A stretch of 64,000 nucleotides of DNA from Paenibacillus sp. OK003. GTDB taxonomy: Bacteria > Bacillota > Bacilli > Paenibacillales > Paenibacillaceae. Where the stretch lies: NCBI RefSeq assembly GCF_900109515.1, contig NZ_FOBD01000003.1, positions 434,001 to 498,000 of the forward strand, given 5' to 3'. Made by a program: the position numbers and the translations under genes. Below, piece by piece: positions 1 through 9,204 of the stretch; positions within the stretch are counted from its first letter, which is position 1; every line of letters starts with the position of its first letter. Under the pieces are notes generated by a model, which was not told where the DNA came from, searched no databases, and saw nothing but the letters and a program-made list of their open reading frames with translations.

Positions 1-918
1 TCCCTGAGAACAGGAGATCGACATCCAGGCCGTTTGAGCTTCCCGTCCAAAAAACTGTGGCGTGCTGATGTTAAAATTACCACATCCATTAAATTTGTTT
101 CGGTCAAAGAACGACGGTCCCGCCTTCCAATGCTGGCCACCGTCCGCTGTAACGTACAATTTCGGCGTACCAAACTCTAGAGCGGTCAAGAACCCGTGAT
201 CCGAGTCAGAGAAAGTCATACCAGTGGTATACCCCCGTGTAGGAATCTCCGCAGATGCTGGTTTGCCGTCCTCGTCACTCGAAGACATCTGATCCCAGGT
301 AATACCGCCATCTTCCGTAAGATACAGTTTCTTGTCTTGCTTGCCAATGGAAGTATCCACTGTTGTCAATATCCAGCCTTTTTCAGGAGAAACAAATGTA
401 ATGGCCGTCACCTTATCCGTCTTCGACAAAGAGGACAGGCTCCAGCTCGCTCCTCCGTTGTTCGTGCGCAGCACCATCGTATCTGTTCCGCCCATTCCTT
501 CACGAACAATCCATCCATGTGTACTATCTACAAAATAAATGCTTTGTCCATATTGCGGATTAGCCGGAAACTGTACATTTTCCGAAGGTGAGATGTTGGT
601 CCAGGTACTTCCCTGATCCTGAGTATAATACAGACGCAGGGCGTTACGCGTAACTCCCCATGCTAATCCGCCATTACCATTAAGCAACTGGAAATCGGTT
701 AAACGGGTCTGAATTTGATATTTGGCTGTATCCGCAGCTTGTGTACTGTTTGCGGGAGGAACAACAGTTAATGTCTGGCCCATATTCCCGTTATCTTCTT
801 GCTCCTGCGGCGGTTCTGCCACCGGGGTCTCTCCCGAATCGGTGCAAGCCGCCAGCAGAGCAGCTATACCGATAGACAGCAGTGCTGTCTGCGCGATTTT
901 AATCCATTGCGAACGCAA
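1..918 (-). CDS. Lipoprotein with BNR/Ycf48-like beta-propeller repeats (3' end outside window)
   Basis: The reading frame is open to the left edge, so the C-terminus is missing. I place the start at a TTG (916-918) because AGAGGTGG lies seven bases upstream. The first residues form a lipoprotein signal peptide, with a hydrophobic run ending in the lipobox LLAAC (Cys at about residue 22), followed by a Gln/Glu/Pro-rich linker. The body repeats the pattern 'tt.dgG.tW', for example TQDQGSTW, TNNGGASW, TEDGGITW and TADGGQHW, separated by strands ending in 'GW' or 'HGF'. This is the Asp-box/BNR signature of sortilin/Ycf48-like beta-propellers. It is probably anchored on the outer face of the membrane. 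The substrate is unknown. The repeat assignment is seen; the fold is inferred. Confidence 0.75.
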   Translation of the reverse strand, partial: MRSQWIKIAQTALLSIGIAALLAACTDSGETPVAEPPQEQEDNGNMGQTLTVVPPANSTQAADTAKYQIQTRLTDFQLLNGNGGLAWGVTRNALRLYYTQDQGSTWTNISPSENVQFPANPQYGQSIYFVDSTHGWIVREGMGGTDTMVLRTNNGGASWSLSSLSKTDKVTAITFVSPEKGWILTTVDTSIGKQDKKLYLTEDGGITWDQMSSSDEDGKPASAEIPTRGYTTGMTFSDSDHGFLTALEFGTPKLYVTADGGQHWKAGPSFFDRNKFNGCGNFNISTPQFFGREAQTAWMSISCSQG

Positions 919-1226
919 GTGGTTTCCACCTCTCTCATCCAATAAGCAGGCGCGCATGCCTGTCCATTCTTGTTGTTTTTACGATTCATCTGAATCCACT
1001 TCTCCTATTCTACCACAAACGATGTCGAAAAGGTTCATCTCCACTCTCTGGAAGCAGGCAGCGATGGTTTTGCTGCATCTGTTTCTTCTACTGAACACAA
1101 ACCAAAGGTTTTCGACGATATCTTGCGCAAATAGACATGATATGTGAAAAAGTTTATAGACATGGCTCGCTTTTCGCCCACTTATCCCTTAATATGGATG
1201 GAAGTATACCCCAAAAAGGAGAGGAT
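919..1226. other. Intergenic region between divergent lipoprotein and ldh
   Basis: This holds the divergent upstream regions of the lipoprotein gene and ldh. I see no convincing open reading frame. A half-conserved Rex-like sequence (TGTGAAAAAGTTTATA, around 1143-1158) lies upstream of ldh, but its right half departs from the TTCACA consensus. No strong -35/-10 pair is obvious. Confidence 0.4.
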
Positions 1227-2162
1227 ATGAAAATGGTAAACAGTGCAGCACTCAAACCAAGTCGTGTCGTTATTGTAGGCATGGGTGCGGTAGGAACAAC
1301 AACGGGATACACGCTGATGTTAAGACAGCGTTCGTCCGAGTTGGTATTTGTGGATGTGAATCATGATAAGGCTACCGGCGAAATGCTGGATATGAACCAC
1401 GGTCTCCCATTTACCGGAGGCGTTAAAGTATGGGCAGGCGATTACTCCGACTGCAAAGACGCAGACATCATTATTATTACTGCGGGCGCTTCCCAAAAAC
1501 CAGGAGAGACTCGCATTGATCTTCTGAAGAAAAATGCAAGCATTTTCAAAGAGATCATTGAACGTATTACTGAGGTTAATTCCCATGGTATTCTTTTGAT
1601 TGCAACGAATCCTGTAGATATTTTGTCCTATACCTCCTGGAAACAAAGCGGTTGGCCCGCTTCTCGCGTGATTGGTTCTGGTACGTTACTGGACAGTGCA
1701 CGTTTCCGTTACCTCATTGGTAAAAACAAAGGAATCGATCCACGCAGCATTCACGCTCATATTATTGGGGAGCATGGCGATTCTGAAGTACCCGTATGGA
1801 GTCTCGCCAACGTTGCAGGAACGAATCTGGAGCTGGATGAAGAAACTCAGCAGGATATCTTCGACCGGACCAAAAATGCAGCTTATGAGATTATTAATGC
1901 CAAAGGTGCCACTTCCTATGCAATTGCGCTCGCTTTGGACCGTATTGTGGCTGCCATTCTGGGCAATGAAGGCTCCGTACTGAACGTTTCCACATTGCTG
2001 GAAGATTACAATGGCGTATCCGATGTATATCTGGGTGTTCCATGTGTAGTTGATCGCAACGGTGTGCGCGAGATTTTGCCACTTCCTTTGAATGAGACGG
2101 AGAAAGTCGCTTTCCAAGCCTCTGCCAACAAATTGAAGGAACAAATTGCCGGACTGGAGTAA
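1227..2162 (+). CDS. ldh: L-lactate dehydrogenase
   Basis: NAD-dependent reduction of pyruvate to L-lactate, a cytosolic fermentation step that regenerates NAD+. The N-terminal Rossmann loop GMGAVG is at residues 18-23. The mobile loop GASQKPGETR carries the Gln that favours pyruvate over oxaloacetate plus the catalytic Arg. SGTLLDSARFR gives the substrate-binding Arg, and GEHGDSE gives the catalytic His (H183). The 311-aa length is normal for the family. The frame is open 90 bases further upstream, but AAGGAGAGG precisely precedes ATG 1227, and the peptide before it is unlike any LDH. It is a single gene followed by a long hairpin (2232-2276). A possible but weak Rex site is upstream. Confidence 0.95.
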   Translation: MKMVNSAALKPSRVVIVGMGAVGTTTGYTLMLRQRSSELVFVDVNHDKATGEMLDMNHGLPFTGGVKVWAGDYSDCKDADIIIITAGASQKPGETRIDLLKKNASIFKEIIERITEVNSHGILLIATNPVDILSYTSWKQSGWPASRVIGSGTLLDSARFRYLIGKNKGIDPRSIHAHIIGEHGDSEVPVWSLANVAGTNLELDEETQQDIFDRTKNAAYEIINAKGATSYAIALALDRIVAAILGNEGSVLNVSTLLEDYNGVSDVYLGVPCVVDRNGVREILPLPLNETEKVAFQASANKLKEQIAGLE

Positions 2163-2231
2163 ATCTGAATCAAGGCATTTGACTAATCACGTGATTTTAT
2201 AATGAGTGCATAGCTTTGAGGTTGTGTAACT

Positions 2232-2276
2232 AAAGGACCATCTGTATCTTCATTGCGAAGATGCGAGTGGTCCTTT
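2232..2276 (+). terminator. Long hairpin after ldh
   Basis: AAAGGACCA pairs with TGGTCCTTT, and an inner stem ATCTTC/GAAGAT closes a five-base loop. The T-tract after the stem is interrupted (TTTGGTCTT), so it is a likely but imperfect intrinsic terminator. Confidence 0.55.
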
Positions 2277-2413
2277 GGTCTTAATGGAAATATTGATACC
2301 AAAATAAGTTTACATAATAATTGTTCCGTAAATCAAATACGAAGTTATTTGTCAATTTCTGATTACTACTTATACTTCCATTAAATGTATTAATATATTT
2401 CTACATCTAATTA

Positions 2414-2438
2414 CAAAAAACCTGTCACGTGGACAGGC
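2414..2438 (-). terminator. Terminator of the recombinase gene
   Basis: On the minus strand CCTGTC-CACGT-GACAGG is followed by TTTTTTG. This is a standard rho-independent terminator downstream of the stop at 2484. Confidence 0.75.
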
Positions 2439-2483
2439 TTCTCTATCATTACTTTCTTCTATTATATAAACAAAGCTTATCTT

Positions 2484-3416
2484 TTACATATCAGCCACAA
2501 ACGCCGGAAGCTTAACATCCAGCAAGGCCATCGCTTCTTCTTTCTCTCTGCTGGTTACGTGGGTGTACACCGTAGTGGTTTGAATGGAGGAGTGACCCAG
2601 CAGCTCCTGAACCGTTCGCAGATCTGCTCCACGTCTAAGCATCATGGTCGCAAAGGAGTGACGCAGCTTATGACTGGAGTAGTTCACACGCTGATTGAAG
2701 GTTGATTCCTGCTGAAAGCGTTCAAAGGTTTCGGTCGATATAAGCTGAATACTGCGAATCGACAATCGTTTCCCCTTTTGCGAGACAAATAGTGCCTCTT
2801 CTTTCGCTCGCCATGGCTCCAGCCGCTCCTGAAGAGCCTGGGATAACAGTTCAGCAACCGTCTCAGGCACAGGCAGTGTACGCCATTTGCGGCCCTTACC
2901 GAATACGTCCAGCGTGCGCCGTTCCGCATTATAGTCTTTGCAGTTCAAGGCATGCACCTCTCCGACCCGCAATCCCATGTATCCCATGAGTAGAAAAATA
3001 GCCAGGTTTCGTGTACGATATTTGCCCTCGACCGATTGTAAAAATCGTTCCAAGCCGCTTTCGTCAAGGAAGACGGGGGCCCGATTTTGCTCGGTTTTGG
3101 ATTTCTTGATTCCAAAAGCCGGGTTATTGGTCACCAATTCAAGCTCAATTAATGACTTATAAAAACAGTTCACCGCTGCGTGTTTCCGATTCCGTGTCGA
3201 GTCACTTACCCCTCGTTCCCGAGCTCGAGACAAGAAGGATAACACATGAAGTTTTTTGACCTGCTCCAGTGACTTTCCATGAATAGAGACGAGAAATTCA
3301 GCAACGTCACCTGTGTATGATTTTACCGTATGTCCCGTGTAGCCCGCATCTTTCATCCATATGTGAAAAGCTTCAAGCTCATCGGCGTATTGCTCCTGAA
3401 TTTCTTCAGTCATCAT
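2484..3416 (-). CDS. Tyrosine recombinase of the XerC/XerD type
   Basis: DNA strand exchange by a tyrosine nucleophile. The N-terminal SAM-like core-binding domain (about residues 10-100) is followed by the catalytic domain with all expected residues: R150 (GLRVGEVH), K174 in the beta-hairpin, H249-x-x-R252 (HKLRH), H275 (LLGHSSI) and Y284. The 310-aa length is typical of XerC/XerD. It stands alone with no phage, excisionase or cassette genes next to it, so it could be a chromosome dimer resolution enzyme, an accessory Xer or a leftover integrase. The start ATGATG has only a weak Shine-Dalgarno (GGTGA), so the exact start is uncertain. It overlaps nothing and lies just downstream of the unknown gene ending at 3444. 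Confidence 0.88.
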   Translation of the reverse strand: MMTEEIQEQYADELEAFHIWMKDAGYTGHTVKSYTGDVAEFLVSIHGKSLEQVKKLHVLSFLSRARERGVSDSTRNRKHAAVNCFYKSLIELELVTNNPAFGIKKSKTEQNRAPVFLDESGLERFLQSVEGKYRTRNLAIFLLMGYMGLRVGEVHALNCKDYNAERRTLDVFGKGRKWRTLPVPETVAELLSQALQERLEPWRAKEEALFVSQKGKRLSIRSIQLISTETFERFQQESTFNQRVNYSSHKLRHSFATMMLRRGADLRTVQELLGHSSIQTTTVYTHVTSREKEEAMALLDVKLPAFVADM

Positions 3417-3443
3417 CTGTGTTCGTCACCACACTTCTATTTA

Positions 3444-4517
3444 TTAGTCTATAATTACAACGTCGATGAGTGGGATGATCGCCTCGGGCTGTCCCTCACT
3501 GCGGGTGAGTACAAATGAAGGCAGTGGATTTTCGTGCAGTCCATTCACTGATTCACAGATTTGAACATACAAGTCCATACGCAACGTCTCCCCTTCACCC
3601 GCAACATCGATTACAGGCCATGCTTTCTCAGTACATGATGGCCAATAAGCCAATTCATTCACCGGTACGATACTTAATCGTTTACTTTCAGGATGCACAC
3701 GGTATATTCCCGTAATCTGAGGTTCATCACCCAGTTTGTCTACCGAAAGTATAGTGCTCGAATGTTCATCCGGAGCTGAATATATCGAATAACACCATGG
3801 TGTTACTCCCCAGGCAATCGCCATGAGGCCTTCCTCAAGCAAGGTGTCCGAAAGGTCACCCTGACTGAATTGTTCAATCAGATTATGGCTTCCAGAACCG
3901 ATTAGATCTTCTACACGTTTCGCCATACGAGGCAGATCTGCGAGAATAAAGCCACCACTGCCGTAGGAGTCAAACACATGATTATCCCGTGTCCACACCG
4001 TCTCGGGTACTTCGTTCATCTGTACAACTTCGGCTGGAAACAGACATATCGCTACAGTGACCACCTGAGCATATTTCACCATGGCATGCTGCTCGGGCTC
4101 CAGTGGTCCCTCTGCGATGCGGGGTGTTTTGACGTGCAGTGAAATTCGCAGCTCGTACTCCCCTTCTGCAAAGACTCCCAAATTCAATACGATTGGATGA
4201 TCTATTCCTTCAATGGGAGTGAGTGAGCATGTGCTGTCTGGTCGCAGGGTAACTGCATATTGTACAAATCCCAGCTCCTCCCCATATATGATAATGGCAT
4301 CTTGCCGATCCAGCGGTGCATCCATATGCTGTGCAACTACCGATACTTTGCGTCCATCCTTCAAACGGCGCTGCGGATCAATATCCAATTGAAATTCGTA
4401 TGTATCCTCTGAATGTGAAATGATTAGCTTCGCCTCGGCAAGTACAGATGAGTCAGCCAATGCAAAACCGAAATTCGAATTTTGGTGATGTTGATTGGTA
4501 TGTATTGGTGTGTTCAT
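3444..4517 (-). CDS. Unknown 357-aa cytosolic protein
   Basis: I do not recognise a family. There is no signal peptide or membrane segment. The N-terminus is His/Asn-rich and the sequence is acidic, with alternating hydrophobic stretches suggesting a beta-rich protein. Motifs that stand out are SYGSGGFILADLPRM near the middle, and WGVTPWCYSIYSAPDEHSS. The start ATG 4517 is supported by GGAGAGGGGA eight bases upstream. The permease upstream is separated by a strong terminator (4688-4730), so this gene should have its own promoter between 4518 and 4687. The recombinase gene begins 27 bases beyond its stop and could be cotranscribed. Confidence 0.75.
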   Translation of the reverse strand: MNTPIHTNQHHQNSNFGFALADSSVLAEAKLIISHSEDTYEFQLDIDPQRRLKDGRKVSVVAQHMDAPLDRQDAIIIYGEELGFVQYAVTLRPDSTCSLTPIEGIDHPIVLNLGVFAEGEYELRISLHVKTPRIAEGPLEPEQHAMVKYAQVVTVAICLFPAEVVQMNEVPETVWTRDNHVFDSYGSGGFILADLPRMAKRVEDLIGSGSHNLIEQFSQGDLSDTLLEEGLMAIAWGVTPWCYSIYSAPDEHSSTILSVDKLGDEPQITGIYRVHPESKRLSIVPVNELAYWPSCTEKAWPVIDVAGEGETLRMDLYVQICESVNGLHENPLPSFVLTRSEGQPEAIIPLIDVVIID

Positions 4518-4687
4518 GATACATCCCCTCTCCTATGTCTGATGGCATGTCACACCCCCAAATATATGTCATATTTGCCCTGACCGCAACCCCGGTTCCA
4601 CTCACAAGGATAGATGTATTACTTATTAGATACCCAAATATATCCTTATCCATGTCTGCTTTTTTTCGCATTACACGAACAGCTCAC

Positions 4688-4730
4688 AAAAAAAAAACCC
4701 CATACCGCGCCGCTTTGGCGATGCAGTATG
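4688..4730 (-). terminator. Terminator of the APC permease
   Basis: On the minus strand a CATACTGC...GCGGTATG hairpin with inner CGCC/GGCG is followed by GGG and a run of ten T. It ends the transcript of the permease that stops at 4829. Confidence 0.8.
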
Positions 4731-4828
4731 AGACAATGCAGTTGACTCTATTAACGTATAGTTTCAGTGTGACAACTTAATTTACCAACCTTTCAAGATC
4801 TCTAAAATATAGGAATCAGGAATGACAG

Positions 4829-6268
4829 CTATTTCCCCTTTGTTGTTTTGAACGTGTCCGATCTACGCCGTGCCGGATTCAAATGACTGTGATGACGACC
4901 GTAGGCAAAGTAGATGACTAAACCAATAATCAACCAACCGAAGAACGTAATCCAGGTCAGAGCTGCAAGACGTGTCATGAGATACATACAGCCAACAGCA
5001 CTTAGAATAGGAATCAGTGGAACGAAAGGCACGCGGAATCCCCTTTTCAGTTCCGGGTTGTTTTTCCGCAATACGATAATCCCCAGACTCACAACCGCGA
5101 AAGCAAACAGTGTTCCGATGTTCGTCAACTCCGCCAGATGACCAAGTGAGATGAATCCCGAGAATAAAGCGACGATGATCCCAGCAACCCAAGTCCCCGT
5201 AGCAGGTGTTTGGCTTTTGCCACTGACTTTGGAGAAAACCGGAGACAACAGTCCGTCCCGTGACATGGAATAAAGCAAACGTGTCTGACCATACATCATA
5301 ACAAGCAATACCGTGGTAATTCCCGTAATCGCTCCAAGCGAAACAATCCAGGACAATCCTTTCAACTGCACAAATTCAAAGGCAAAGGCAACCGGATCAC
5401 TCACATTCAGCATGTGATAAGGCACAATCCCTGTCAGGATTAATGATACAACGATATAAAGCACCGTACAGATTGCAAGGGATGCAATAATACCGATTGG
5501 CAAGTCCCGTTGAGGACGTTTCACCTCTTCCGCAGCCGTAGAGACCGCATCGAACCCAATGTAAGCAAAAAATACCGTTGCCGCCCCTGCGGTTACTCCT
5601 GAAATACCAAACGGAAGGAACGGCTGCCAATTATCCGGCTGCACATAGAACACACCCACACCGATAAAGATCAGCACCACGATAATTTTAATCGCTACCA
5701 TGATTCCGTTGGCACGAGCAGCCTCTTTCACCCCTCGGGTGAGTAGGAATGTAATGATTAACGTAATCACCGCTGCGGTGACATCAAAATAGGTTCCTTT
5801 TTCGGGACTAAATGCACTGGTGAGCGCATGGGGGATTTGCAACCCGAATCCGGACAATAACGTTTGAAAATATCCAGACCAGCCGCTGGCAACAGCCGCA
5901 CTCGCAAATCCATACTCCAGAATAAGATCCCACCCGAGAATCCAGGCAATGACTTCGCCAAAAGCGGTATAGCTATACGTATACGCACTTCCTGAAGCAG
6001 GCACACTGGATGCAAACTCCGAGTAACATAATGCAGCGAAGGCGCAGATAATACCTGCCAGCAGAAATGACAGTACCAAACCAGGACCTGCATATGTTGC
6101 AGCAGCAACTCCTGTTAATACAAAGATACCCGTACCGATGATCGCACCTACCCCGAGAGTCATCAGATCAAGCGGACCCAGAACCCTCTTCAACATGTTG
6201 CTTTCGTTATCTCCGGTAGCAATCGGCTTTTTTCTAAACAGGGAAGATCGATTCTGGTTTTGATTCAT
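4829..6268 (-). CDS. APC-family amino acid permease (YfnA/CAT-like)
   Basis: Integral membrane amino-acid transporter with about 12 helices. The first helix has the APC substrate/sodium-site signature VGAIIGTGIFVLTG, followed by PGLVLSFLLAGIICAFAALCYSEF. FAYIGFDAVSTAAEE-type residues occur in the middle helix, as in the cationic amino acid transporter branch. The 479-aa length and short hydrophilic tails fit the B. subtilis YfnA group. The start is ATG 6268 with GAGGAAA upstream. It is monocistronic: terminators lie on both sides (6521-6555 upstream, 4688-4730 downstream). The substrate cannot be told from sequence; branched-chain, threonine or cationic amino acids are all possible. Confidence 0.88.
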   Translation of the reverse strand: MNQNQNRSSLFRKKPIATGDNESNMLKRVLGPLDLMTLGVGAIIGTGIFVLTGVAAATYAGPGLVLSFLLAGIICAFAALCYSEFASSVPASGSAYTYSYTAFGEVIAWILGWDLILEYGFASAAVASGWSGYFQTLLSGFGLQIPHALTSAFSPEKGTYFDVTAAVITLIITFLLTRGVKEAARANGIMVAIKIIVVLIFIGVGVFYVQPDNWQPFLPFGISGVTAGAATVFFAYIGFDAVSTAAEEVKRPQRDLPIGIIASLAICTVLYIVVSLILTGIVPYHMLNVSDPVAFAFEFVQLKGLSWIVSLGAITGITTVLLVMMYGQTRLLYSMSRDGLLSPVFSKVSGKSQTPATGTWVAGIIVALFSGFISLGHLAELTNIGTLFAFAVVSLGIIVLRKNNPELKRGFRVPFVPLIPILSAVGCMYLMTRLAALTWITFFGWLIIGLVIYFAYGRHHSHLNPARRRSDTFKTTKGK

Positions 6269-6520
6269 ACACAGTTTCCTCTCGTATTGAAAATGATGAA
6301 TGTGTCTAATTACTTTACATTTTTTTATTTACTTCATCTGTTCTATGAAAAAGTCGTTTGTTCTATCTTACCGATCAACTACAAAAATCTATCGATTTCT
6401 ACACTTTGTCGCGTTGCTTTGTTAAATTTATTTTTCGGATGAAGGTATATTTTGTGCGTTCTAGACGCAATTTATCATGATCTGTTGGACAGGGGAGAAT
6501 ATGAAAATCGATTTAAAAGA

Positions 6521-6555
6521 AAACTGCGTATAATTTATATTATGCGCAGTTTTTT
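6521..6555. terminator. Bidirectional terminator-like hairpin
   Basis: AAACTGCGTATAA pairs with TTATGCGCAGTTT with one wobble. It is followed by TTT on the plus strand and by TTTTCTTTT on the minus strand. Confidence 0.6.
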
Positions 6556-6690
6556 AACCGCTTTTTTCTTTAACAAAACATCATAAACTCGTTGTTACAT
6601 GCAACCACGGAAATGCAGTGCCTTTTCGCCTCTTTTTGCGGTTTATCGCTTGCTCCCCTGTCATGTTAAACGATAAACAGGTACGCCAAA

Positions 6691-6716
6691 GAGCCGCATA
6701 TTCCTATGCGGCCCAT
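6691..6716 (-). terminator. Hairpin downstream of the amidohydrolase
   Basis: GCCGCATA-TTCC-TATGCGGC is a perfect eight-base stem about 100 bases after the amidohydrolase stop. The T-tract on the minus strand is short (CTCTTT). Confidence 0.6.
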
Positions 6717-6810
6717 CACTTGTAACGCTATTAGATCTATAAGCCAGATGAGAGCATCCGCTCTACATTCCGGAAGAGAATCACTCTTTCACTCATATGG
6801 ATCATCTAAC

Positions 6811-8178
6811 TTATGAAAATACAATTCGCTCTGCATCCGACATCCGATATTGAGATAGCAGATATTCCTTGCTGTCCAAAGCCTTCCGACGGACCTCGTT
6901 CAGATCGACATGCAGCAGCTTGCCTTCACGCTTCACTGGCCGACCTGCTACAAACACGGTATCCACGTTGGACGGATTGGCAAATTGAACGACGGCTCCA
7001 ACCGGATCATGCACCGGGAACAAGTTAAGGTCGGTGGTTCGGATCATAATCAGATCGGCTTCTTTACCTGGCGTAAGTGTGCCAATCTTCCGCTCCAATC
7101 CCAGAGCCTTCGCCCCAGCAGAAGTTGCAAATCTCAGTACTTGACTGGATTGCAGATTAAGCTCCCCAGGCATTTCACCCTGTAGCAAAAGTTGTTCATT
7201 GCCTCTGGAACGCTCGGCCTGAAGTGCAAATTTCATCTGGGAGAACATATCCCCACCTGTTGATGTTACAACATCCACTCCGAGCGTTGGAGTTCCTCCA
7301 TGTTCAAGAAAGTACCCTGTTGCCGGATACCCGTGCCCCATCATCATCTCTACTTCCGGTGTGACGGACAGTGAGGCGCCGCTATCAGCCAGCATTTTAT
7401 ACTCATCCGTATCCATTGTATTTCCGTGTACGACGTTCAGACTTGGGCTCAGTAAACCAGCCTCATACATTTTGCTTATCGAACGATCTACAGATCCCCA
7501 GCTTCCAAAGCCAACATGCATTGAACATATCGCATCCAGCTCTTGGGCAAGCTGAATTTCCTTCACTGTGGTATCCCAATGGCTGAACTCCGGACCACGA
7601 ATAGCAAGGCCGAACGTAAGTAACTGATCCCGTGAAGAAAAATACTGTTCCTTGATTCTTCTCACATCATTCGAATACGTCAGCTGGCTCTCTCTGTTCC
7701 AGTAGGGCGTCTCACCCGGTACACCATAAGCAAAAACCGACCGAATACCCGCATCCTGAAGTCCGCGAATCAGTTCATCCGTGTGCTCTGGTGAATACGG
7801 CATACTCCAGTCAAGTACCGTGGTTACTCCTGCGTTAAGCGCTTCCAATGAACCTAGCAAATTGGCGATATAGCTATCTTGTGGCCGGAGTTTACTTCCC
7901 ATCGCTCCATAGTAGAGATTTTGCAGATAGACCGGCAGTGACCAGTTGGTTCCCGCTGTCTTTACAAGCGACTCCCACACATGCCGGTGCGTATCTACAA
8001 GTCCAGGGAGTATGATCATGTCCGATGCATCTATCACTTCCGCTTCCGTGCAACTCAGATCAGGCTGAATAGCAGTAATAAGAGAATCCTCAATGAGAAC
8101 GTCCGCCCGTTTATACTGACCCACCGACGAATCCATAGATAATACACAACCATTTTTCAGTAGATAACTTGTCCCCAT
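6811..8178 (-). CDS. Amidohydrolase / deaminase-like metalloenzyme
   Basis: Metal-dependent hydrolase of the amidohydrolase superfamily, in the branch that includes cytosine/8-oxoguanine deaminases and AtzB-like enzymes. The metal-binding HxH is in VDTHRHVWES (H64 and H66 from my start). Later His residues in SMHVGFG and VVHGNTM and the Asp in LGVDVVTSTGGD complete the site. The C-terminal strand LTPGKEADLIMI is the usual composite beta-sandwich return. The frame is open to a TTG at 8193, but GGAG at 8188-8191 gives proper spacing only to ATG 8178, yielding 455 aa. The 5' end lies inside the tail of the CGNR-regulator frame. The substrate is unknown; the nearby amidase and DUF1989 gene suggest nitrogen heterocycle or ureide use (inference). 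Confidence 0.85.
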   Translation of the reverse strand: MGTSYLLKNGCVLSMDSSVGQYKRADVLIEDSLITAIQPDLSCTEAEVIDASDMIILPGLVDTHRHVWESLVKTAGTNWSLPVYLQNLYYGAMGSKLRPQDSYIANLLGSLEALNAGVTTVLDWSMPYSPEHTDELIRGLQDAGIRSVFAYGVPGETPYWNRESQLTYSNDVRRIKEQYFSSRDQLLTFGLAIRGPEFSHWDTTVKEIQLAQELDAICSMHVGFGSWGSVDRSISKMYEAGLLSPSLNVVHGNTMDTDEYKMLADSGASLSVTPEVEMMMGHGYPATGYFLEHGGTPTLGVDVVTSTGGDMFSQMKFALQAERSRGNEQLLLQGEMPGELNLQSSQVLRFATSAGAKALGLERKIGTLTPGKEADLIMIRTTDLNLFPVHDPVGAVVQFANPSNVDTVFVAGRPVKREGKLLHVDLNEVRRKALDSKEYLLSQYRMSDAERIVFS

Positions 8179-8848
8179 AAGACACATCTCCAATCATCGT
8201 TTTTTTTGTTAAATATACGCTTGAATCCCGAGTGTTGATCTCTGACTGAATTGACTGAACTACTAACTGAATTATTTTAAGTACATATATATTATATAGC
8301 AGTTGTTGGAAACATGCAATTTCTGGATTTGCATATTTTCTTTGGAGTATTTTCCTGTTGTCATCACAATATTTCTGGGTTCTACTGCGCGTATCGTCAT
8401 AGAAAATCCAGCGACAATCCGCATTGTCACAGATACGTATCCTCCTCCCATCCCCTTCAACTACTGTGATGGCAAAATCGGCTGCGACCTCTGCCATGAC
8501 CTGCTGCCATTGAGTTCCTACAGGAATAAGTGAAAGTTTCAGTCCCTCATCTCCAGCATTCAGTCTTCTTATGACTTGACCTTCCTCCATCTTGGCGTTA
8601 AGCCATTCCTGATCTTTGCTCGATAATGGATTTCCTTCAGATAAACGAGTTGCAAGAGCCTGCAATTCATTTCGAAAGCTTCTCAAGGCTCCCTCCTCTT
8701 CCGGAGAAGCAGGTACAGATGCATTCAGTTGCCATTGTTTGATAAATCCTTGCTGCCATTCGGTTTTGCCAAGCTTGTCCTCTGAACGATCCCTACCACG
8801 CCAGTCGTGGTAATCACTGTTCACAAAATCAGTCCATAGTCTATCCAT
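8111..8848 (-). CDS. CGNR zinc-finger regulator with an eroded C-terminus
   Basis: The first ~160 residues look like the ABATE/CGNR regulators: an N-terminal all-alpha ligand domain, then RIRICDNADCRWIFYDDTRSR and YCDD. The family's zinc site needs four Cys, the last in the CGNR motif directly after this point. Here C140, C145 and C161 are present, but the sequence then becomes NRKILQRKYANPE and a hydrophobic tail. No CGNR and no Arg-rich YRxR end is present, and the frame runs 68 bases into the amidohydrolase gene. The start is sound (GGAGG seven bases before ATG 8848). This is either a functional ligand domain with a replaced tail or a gene decaying at its 3' end. I favour partial decay. 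Confidence 0.6.
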   Translation of the reverse strand: MDRLWTDFVNSDYHDWRGRDRSEDKLGKTEWQQGFIKQWQLNASVPASPEEEGALRSFRNELQALATRLSEGNPLSSKDQEWLNAKMEEGQVIRRLNAGDEGLKLSLIPVGTQWQQVMAEVAADFAITVVEGDGRRIRICDNADCRWIFYDDTRSRTQKYCDDNRKILQRKYANPEIACFQQLLYNIYVLKIIQLVVQSIQSEINTRDSSVYLTKKTMIGDVSYGDKLSTEKWLCIIYGFVGGSV

Positions 8849-8884
8849 ACGTACCTCCGCTATATTGTATAATCATCGTTTGTT

Positions 8885-9190
8885 GTGTCGCATTCAGGGC
8901 AAAACACCCTCCGAACACCTTCAGAAAACAATGAATCCACCTTTGGAGATCCTGGCGACCCTTCCGATACCGCTGGCTGGAGTGTACTTGTGCAAAATAC
9001 AACGCAATTAGCCGGACAGCTTCGTGATCAGCTCGCTTCATTAGAAGGATCTGATCTTGAAGCCTCTTACATGAATACGGATGAAAAATGGGCACATGCC
9101 CTTGCCCGCTGGCTGCTCCACGATGCGTATCATGCAGGACAGATTGTATTACTACGCAGACAACAGGGAAGCTGGAATATCATATTCTAA
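8885..9190 (+). pseudogene. C-terminal remnant of a DinB/YfiT-type metalloprotein
   Basis: The last ~35 residues, LARWLLHDAYHAGQIVLLRRQQG, match the C-terminal helix of DinB-family proteins, where HDxYHxGQI supplies metal-binding His. DinB proteins are usually 150-170 aa. Only about 100 residues remain, and the first third is unlike the family. No ribosome binding site precedes it, and it lies on the opposite strand in the promoter region of the CGNR gene. It reads as a 5'-truncated relic rather than a gene. Confidence 0.55.
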
Positions 9191-9204
9191 AAAAACACTT
9201 GAAC

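Larger units (their letters stand above)
2163..2483. other. Intergenic region between convergent ldh and recombinase genes
   Basis: AT-rich convergent spacer. It contains the ldh-side hairpin (2232-2276) and the recombinase-side terminator (2414-2438). Nothing else was recognised. Confidence 0.5.
6269..6810. other. Long intergenic region with two hairpins
   Basis: This 540-bp stretch holds the upstream region of the permease gene and two terminator-like hairpins (6521-6555 and 6691-6716). No reading frame of interest and no T-box or other riboswitch signature was recognised. Confidence 0.5.

Noticed and set aside
1139..1160. Rex operator upstream of ldh
   Set aside because: Only the left half (TGTGAA) fits. 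The right half TTTATA departs from TTCACA, so I do not call it.
1137..1226. N-terminal extension of lactate dehydrogenase
   Set aside because: The in-frame extension has no ribosome binding site and no similarity to LDH. AAGGAGAGG fits ATG 1227.
2484..3416. Integrase of a mobile element
   Set aside because: No attachment-site repeats, excisionase or cargo boundary were visible around the gene.
6269..6560. T-box or amino-acid riboswitch upstream of the APC permease
   Set aside because: No T-box AGGGTGG core or other known aptamer consensus was found; only terminator hairpins are present.
8841..9095. 84-aa minus-strand frame upstream of the CGNR gene
   Set aside because: It is antisense to the DinB-like remnant and has no family features.
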